Source: Methanobacteriota archaeon
Lineage (GTDB): Archaea > Thermoplasmatota > Thermoplasmata > RBG-16-68-12
Assembly: GCA_005878665.1 (NCBI GenBank)
Contig: VBLR01000154.1
Location: 1-15,420, forward strand
DNA: 15,420 nt
Direction: 5' to 3'
Position numbers and translations under genes: made by a program. The notes under the pieces were generated by a model. The model ran no database searches. It had not been told where the DNA came from and worked only from the letters and a program-made list of their open reading frames with translations. This document shows, piece by piece, positions 12,246 to 15,420 of the stretch (its first letter is position 1; every line of letters starts with the position of its first letter).

Positions 12246-13052
12246 ATGCCGACGGTCCGACACATGAAGGCAAAGCTCGCCCTCATGGGGGAAGGCGGCG
12301 TCGGCAAGACCTCGTTGATCCGGAGGTTCGTCCTCAACGAATACCAGGACACATACCTCCATACGGTCGGGACGCGGGTGAGCAAGGTCGAGCTCACGGT
12401 CCCGCACGGCGCGGACACCGAGGTCCAGATGGACATGTCGATTTTCGACATCATGGGCCAACGGGGATTCAAGGATCTCGTCCGGGAGACGTACTACCAT
12501 GGATCTCAGGCGCTGATGGGTGTGTGCGACCTCACGCGGAAGGACAGCCTGTACGCGCTGAACGAATGGATTCCCTCCGCGCTCGAGATCGCTGGCGACG
12601 TCCCAGTTTACCTGGTCGTGAACAAGAAAGACCTCGAGGAACGCCGGGCGATCACCGAGGACGAGATTCGCCATGTCGCCGAAGCGTTCGCCGCCCCGAT
12701 CGTGTACACCTCGGCGCGGACCGGGACCTTCGTGGACGACGCATTCAACGCGCTGGCGATCGAGATCGTCGACCGCGCGTTCCGACAGGACGCGGCCCGA
12801 GCGGTCGAACGAGGCCTTCGAGACAAGGTCCTGGAGCTCCTCGACAAACGCGGGTCGATCGGGCTGAAGAAAAACCAACTCTTCGAAATCCTTCGGGGAG
12901 TGAACTTCGACGACCTGCAAGGTGAGCTCGCGCGCCTCGAGGGGGAAGGCCTCGTGACGCTGCTCTGGCACGGCACCTCGGACTTCACCGCGGTGATTAC
13001 GGCACGAGGGACCGCGGCGATCAAGCGCAGGTCGGCGTGGGACGAGGAGTGA
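12246..13052 (+). CDS. Ras/Rab-like small GTPase with C-terminal winged-helix-like domain
   Basis: A 268-residue two-part protein. The N-terminal G domain has G1 GEGGVGKTS (15-23), a G2 threonine in the HTVGT segment (39-43), G3 DIMGQ (68-72), G4 NKKD (126-129) and G5 TSA (155-157). G3 departs from the usual DTAGQ but keeps the Asp and the catalytic Gln72. From about 185 a second domain has a helix-helix-helix-strand pattern (KVLELLDKRGSIGLKKNQLF, then ELARLEGEGLVTLLWHG) suggesting a winged helix. There is no C-terminal Cys for lipidation. Ras-like proteins of this kind are known in archaea, with unknown roles. The start at 12246 fits the TATA-like box; ATG 12264 is an alternative. A METTL5-like gene follows 52 nt later and may be co-transcribed. 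Confidence 0.86.
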   Translation: MPTVRHMKAKLALMGEGGVGKTSLIRRFVLNEYQDTYLHTVGTRVSKVELTVPHGADTEVQMDMSIFDIMGQRGFKDLVRETYYHGSQALMGVCDLTRKDSLYALNEWIPSALEIAGDVPVYLVVNKKDLEERRAITEDEIRHVAEAFAAPIVYTSARTGTFVDDAFNALAIEIVDRAFRQDAARAVERGLRDKVLELLDKRGSIGLKKNQLFEILRGVNFDDLQGELARLEGEGLVTLLWHGTSDFTAVITARGTAAIKRRSAWDEE

Positions 13053-13104
13053 GCACGCCGCTCGACGGGGTGAGCCGACGAAGAAGGTCCGGCTTGAGAG
13101 AATC

Positions 13105-13683
13105 TTGGAGTCTCTCGACCGGCTCCCCCGCCCGGTGGCGTCGACGGAGCAGTATCTGACGCCGGCCGGAATCGCGGCCGAGGTTGGTTACCTCGCCTAT
13201 GCGAAGGGCGATGTCGACGGTCGGTCCGCGGTCGACCTCGGATGCGGGAACGGGGTCTTGGCGATCGCCGCGAAACTCCTCGGCGCCGATCGCGTGGTGG
13301 GTGTGGATTCGGATTCCGCAGCCCTTGAAGTCGCACGCCGGAACGCGGCACGCGCCCACGTCGACGTCGAGTGGCGCCTCGCCGATGTCCGGGCCCTTCA
13401 TGAGACCTTCGAGACGATCTTCATGAATCCTCCGTTCGGTTCGCAGACGCGTCACGCGGATCGTCCGTTCTTGGATGCCGCGCTCGCCTGGGGCCGCATC
13501 GTCTATACGTTCCTGAACAAGAACGCGGAAGCCTACGTGCGACGTCGCATCGAGTCCGCTTCCGGCAGGATTACGGACCGGCTCGCATACGCCTTTCCGA
13601 TTCCCCGAACCTTCGACTTCCATCGACAGGACCTCCGCCGGATTGACGTCGTCCTCTACCGGTTCGAAGTGGCGAAGGGATAA
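13105..13683 (+). CDS. METTL5-like RNA N6-adenine methyltransferase (predicted)
   Basis: A 192-residue class I methyltransferase. SAM motif I is DLGCGNG (44-50), the strand-2 acidic residue is in GVDSD (66-70), and the catalytic N6-amino motif is NPPFG (108-112). The N-terminal EQYLTP (15-20) before motif I is characteristic of the archaeal/eukaryotic METTL5 group; human METTL5 makes m6A in 18S rRNA helix 44, so a small-subunit rRNA target is a reasonable guess. The C-terminus (FPIPRTFDFHRQ and a final strand) fits the family. The start is TTG at 13105 with the purine-rich gagag just upstream; the same frame reads on upstream into a plausible family N-terminus but has no standard start codon there. 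It is 52 nt after the GTPase stop. Confidence 0.87.
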   Translation: MESLDRLPRPVASTEQYLTPAGIAAEVGYLAYAKGDVDGRSAVDLGCGNGVLAIAAKLLGADRVVGVDSDSAALEVARRNAARAHVDVEWRLADVRALHETFETIFMNPPFGSQTRHADRPFLDAALAWGRIVYTFLNKNAEAYVRRRIESASGRITDRLAYAFPIPRTFDFHRQDLRRIDVVLYRFEVAKG

Positions 13684-13686
13684 ATA
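13679..13686 (+). promoter_or_regulatory. TATA box of the csl4 gene
   Basis: gataaata, overlapping the TAA stop of the METTL5-like gene. A start site about 26 nt on falls near 13709, which makes the TTG at 13710 unlikely as initiator and favours ATG 13722. Confidence 0.5.
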
Positions 13687-13721
13687 CCGACGGCTCTACT
13701 CCGTGCGACTTGAAGGAGTCG

Positions 13722-14492
13722 ATGGACCGAATGGAACCGAAGATGGTCCTCCCGGGCGATGAGATCGCCGTCGCAGAGGAATTCGAGCCCGGCGACGGGA
13801 CGTACGAGCGGAACGGCCTCGTGTTCGCGGCGACGCCCGGGGTCCTCTTCCTAGACCCCGAGAATCGCGTGGCTCGGGTGCGGGCGTTCAACCCGCCGGC
13901 GGAGCTAAAGATCGGGGACATCGTCTATGGCGTGGTGGATGACATCCGAGGCATGATGGCGACGGCCACGATCCTCGCGATCCACGGACGGACGCGGCAG
14001 ATTAGCGGCGAGTCGGAGGGCACGATCCATATTTCCAACGTCTCGGAAGAGTATACCGAGGACATTCACGACATGTACCGCCTCGGGGACATCATCCGCG
14101 CCAAGGTGATCCAAGTCAAACCCTCCGTCCAGCTCACGACGGCGGAGAGGAATCTTGGGGTCGTGAAAGCCCTCTGTTCCATCTGCCGCGGACCCCTCGA
14201 GCTTCGTGGTCGAGAACTCTATTGCCCGCGAGACGAGCGAACGGAACGGAGGAAGCTCGCCGCCGACTACGCGGACCTCAGGCTCTTCGTGCCCGCGACC
14301 GAACTCGGCGGCGGCAAGGTCGAAGAGAAGCATCGGGAGCCTCGGGGCGAGGGTCACGATCGCGGCGGACGAGACCGGGATCGGGGCGGTGGGCGCGATC
14401 GATATCGAGAGCGGGGCGGGGGTCGCGGTCGCGACGGACGGGGTCCCGGCGGCCGCGGCGGAAGGGATCGAGACCGCGGAAGACGGCGGTGA
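13722..14492 (+). CDS. csl4: Exosome RNA-binding subunit Csl4 with RG-rich tail
   Basis: A 256-residue cap subunit of the archaeal exosome, which binds RNA and guides it to the Rrp41-Rrp42 core. The N-terminal domain has VLPGDEIAVAEEFEPGDGTY, typical of Csl4; an S1 domain follows (about 65-141), then a zinc-ribbon-like segment. The ribbon shows CSIC and CPRD: three cysteines are present, and the fourth, normally in CPxC, is Asp. After it comes the usual ERRKLAADYADLRLF. The last 55 residues are almost all Arg, Gly, Asp and Glu in RG, RD and GGR runs; archaeal Csl4 proteins usually end shortly after the ribbon. ATG 13722 is preferred (GGAG 4 nt upstream, TATA at proper distance); TTG 13710 and ATG 13731 are alternatives. 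Other exosome genes are not in the window. Confidence 0.9.
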   Translation: MDRMEPKMVLPGDEIAVAEEFEPGDGTYERNGLVFAATPGVLFLDPENRVARVRAFNPPAELKIGDIVYGVVDDIRGMMATATILAIHGRTRQISGESEGTIHISNVSEEYTEDIHDMYRLGDIIRAKVIQVKPSVQLTTAERNLGVVKALCSICRGPLELRGRELYCPRDERTERRKLAADYADLRLFVPATELGGGKVEEKHREPRGEGHDRGGRDRDRGGGRDRYRERGGGRGRDGRGPGGRGGRDRDRGRRR

Positions 14493-14550
14493 ATCGCCGC
14501 CAATGCGGTGACCGTTCCGTTCCGAGAATTAGCAACAAGAATCGAAGGCA

Positions 14551-14560
14551 AAAAGATAAG
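14551..14560 (+). promoter_or_regulatory. TATA-like box and ribosome site region of the 54-aa gene
   Basis: aaaagataag lies about 40 nt before the ATG at 14596, placing the transcript start near 14582. A GAGG at 14587-14590, five nucleotides before the ATG, could act as the ribosome site in a leader of about 14 nt. Confidence 0.4.
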
Positions 14561-14595
14561 AACCTACCCTGTGATAGTACGGGTTAGAGGTCCTG

Positions 14596-14760
14596 ATGCC
14601 TGCTTCCAACGAGGAAGTGATGAAGGAGCTGGCACGCCTCCGGACGGAAATTCAACAGCTCCGCGAGGTCGTGAGTGCCCTCTTCAACGCGGTCTTCGAG
14701 GAAGGGGACGAAGACTGGGATTCGGTCCCGGAAAAGGACGAATTCAACCTCTACAACTAG
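14596..14760 (+). CDS. Small acidic coiled-coil protein, 54 aa
   Basis: A short gene with a full set of signals: a TATA-like box, GAGG five nucleotides before the ATG, GC-rich third codon positions like its neighbours, and a terminator-like hairpin straight after the stop. The product has an N-terminal helix with Leu/Ile/Val heptads (residues 6-34, EVMKELARLRTEIQQLREVV) and a strongly acidic tail (EEGDEDWDSVPEKDEF) ending NLYN. There is no membrane segment and no Cys. I do not recognise a named family. Such a protein could be a dimeric adaptor that presents its acidic tail; this is speculation. It sits after csl4 but has its own promoter. Confidence 0.68.
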   Translation: MPASNEEVMKELARLRTEIQQLREVVSALFNAVFEEGDEDWDSVPEKDEFNLYN

Positions 14761-14788
14761 GCCGTCGGCTCCTCGGAACGGCGAATTT
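14761..14788 (+). terminator. Hairpin plus T-tract after the 54-aa gene
   Basis: GCCGT (14761-14765) pairs with ACGGC (14778-14782), beginning directly after the TAG stop, and is followed by gaatTTTc. It sits between two convergent genes, where a terminator is expected. Confidence 0.4.
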
Positions 14789-14832
14789 TCGTATCGACCG
14801 GCACATCGGCGGTCTTCTCATGGGCTCGGCAA

Positions 14833-15090
14833 TCAGACCATCTGGCTCAACTGGCGCAACCGCTCCATCGCCCCGCGACAGAATGCGCCCAGATCTCGCA
14901 AGGCGACGAGGACCACGATTGCGAGGACAAAGCCGAGATCCAGAACCCCGGATCGGACGAACGAGAGCAGGCTCACAACGACCAGAATGAGCACGAGGAC
15001 CGTCAAAATCGTGAAGTCCCTCGTGAGCCGGACAAGAGCGTTCTCCATTGTGAGCCATGCAGACGGCGCCGTGGACACCATCGAATCCAT
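14833..15090 (-). CDS. Small two-helix membrane protein, 85 aa
   Basis: An 85-residue hypothetical protein with two strongly hydrophobic segments, about 27-45 (TILTVLVLILVVVSLLSF) and 50-65 (LDLGFVLAIVVLVAL), joined by a very short turn (VRSG). The C-terminus (RDLGAFCRGAMERLRQ) is basic and should stay in the cytosol, so both ends are probably inside. The start is placed at 15090 because a GGAGG-type ribosome site lies about 8 nt upstream; frames extending to 15414 lack signals and have a low-complexity Ser/Arg composition. ATG 15048 is an alternative. No family is recognised. Confidence 0.6.
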   Translation of the reverse strand: MDSMVSTAPSAWLTMENALVRLTRDFTILTVLVLILVVVSLLSFVRSGVLDLGFVLAIVVLVALRDLGAFCRGAMERLRQLSQMV

Positions 15091-15223
15091 GAGATTCCCC
15101 TCCGCGAATTGGCACGTATGGTGAAGAGCCTTCTGCCTCACCGCCAGCGAGGCGTTGGCGACAAACAGGCCATCATGGCATCGGGGGCGAAAGGCCATAA
15201 GGCGCTCATCCTTTTCGCGGATC

Positions 15224-15420
15224 GTGCGGCCACCGAATCGGTATCGTCGACAGGAGGTTCTCCCGGAGATTGGCGCGAAAGGCCAGAGCCAGCTGACTCG
15301 TTCCCGGGCCGTGGTGGTCGGCCTCGGCGCCCTCGGGAGCATCTCCTCCGACCTTCTTGTCCGAGCGGGCGTCGGGCATCTCCGGCTCGTCGATCGAGAT
15401 GTCGTCGAGCTCACGAATCT
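15224..15420 (+). CDS. ThiF/MoeB/HesA family E1-like adenylyltransferase (3' end outside window)
   Basis: Only the first 65 residues are present; the gene runs off the window. The start is GTG at 15224, giving MRPPNRYRRQEVLPEIGAKG, whose RYxRQxxLPEIGxxGQ pattern opens MoeB/ThiF/UbaA proteins. It continues with the nucleotide loop VVVGLGALGS (G33, G35, G38), then RAGVGHLRLVDRDVVELTN, the strand and acidic pair (D57, D59) expected in this family. These enzymes adenylate the C-terminal glycine of a ubiquitin-like protein for sulfur transfer (molybdopterin, thiamine, tRNA thiolation) or archaeal sampylation. Which role applies needs the missing C-terminus and neighbours. A TATA-like ccataagg near 15195 would give a leaderless transcript. 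It is divergent from the two-helix membrane protein. Confidence 0.85.
   Translation, partial: MRPPNRYRRQEVLPEIGAKGQSQLTRSRAVVVGLGALGSISSDLLVRAGVGHLRLVDRDVVELTN

Noticed and set aside
14340..14492. Repeated GC-rich units as a CRISPR or tandem repeat array
   Set aside because: They encode the RG/RD tail of Csl4 in frame to its stop codon; units vary in length and have no regular spacers.
15185..15290. Direct repeat of gcgaaaggcca near 15187 and 15280
   Set aside because: Only about 11 bases match, one copy is inside the E1-like coding region, and there is no sign of an attachment site or mobile element.
15091..15414. N-terminal extension of the two-helix membrane protein to 15414
   Set aside because: It would run antisense through the E1-like gene, is Ser/Arg/Thr-rich, and a good ribosome site marks the start at 15090.

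Overview
The window reads as a high-GC, compact, probably aerobic euryarchaeal genome, most likely of the Thermoplasmata (Thermoplasmatota) type. That lineage is inferred from gene content and style; no rRNA is present to confirm it. Archaeal markers are aIF5A with a hypusination site, Nop5 (C/D-box sRNP), Csl4 (exosome), archaemetzincin, an archaeal-type RtcB, an MTH1187-type protein, and a tRNA gene without encoded CCA. Many start codons lie about 22-35 nt from a TATA-like element, which suggests leaderless or short-leader transcripts. No insertion sequence, prophage, CRISPR array or toxin-antitoxin locus was seen.

Layout. 1-2311: an MFS transporter (+), an MTH1187/DUF77 protein (-) overlapping it tail to tail, and a class I methyltransferase (+) that shares a short divergent promoter with the DUF77 gene. 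2286-4267 (-): rtcB followed by archaemetzincin with an ATGA stop/start overlap. 4268-4569: a gene-free stretch that can be read as a candidate structured RNA with an upstream TATA-like box and a downstream T-tract. 4570-8529 (-): speB-type ureohydrolase, aIF5A and nop5, each with its own TATA-like box, then a three-gene unit of two tandem, mutually related coiled-coil mini-proteins and mtnA. 8578-8886: an unrecognised 102-aa protein (-). 9005-9077: tRNA-Val(CAC) (+). 9123-11755 (-): a polysaccharide flippase-type membrane protein and terminal-oxidase subunits IV and III. 11756-12245: mostly non-coding, with one doubtful 80-aa ORF. 12246-14492 (+): a Ras-like GTPase with a C-terminal winged-helix-like domain, a METTL5-like methyltransferase, and Csl4 with an RG-rich tail. 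14596-14760 (+): a small acidic coiled-coil protein. 14833-15090 (-): a two-helix membrane protein. 15224 to the end (+): the start of a ThiF/MoeB/HesA-family E1-like adenylyltransferase cut by the window edge.

How the genes fit together. Much of the window handles RNA and translation: ligation (RtcB), rRNA/tRNA 2'-O-methylation scaffold (Nop5), RNA turnover (Csl4), predicted RNA m6A methylation (METTL5-like), elongation (aIF5A) and a tRNA gene. SpeB next to aIF5A links polyamine synthesis to hypusination. The oxidase subunits indicate oxygen respiration; subunits I and II are not in the window. The most unusual items are the candidate ncRNA upstream of rtcB, the duplicated coiled-coil pair ahead of mtnA, the archaemetzincin whose second zinc site has a Cys-to-His change, and the Csl4 with three of four zinc cysteines and a long RG tail. 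No clearly new multi-gene system was found.
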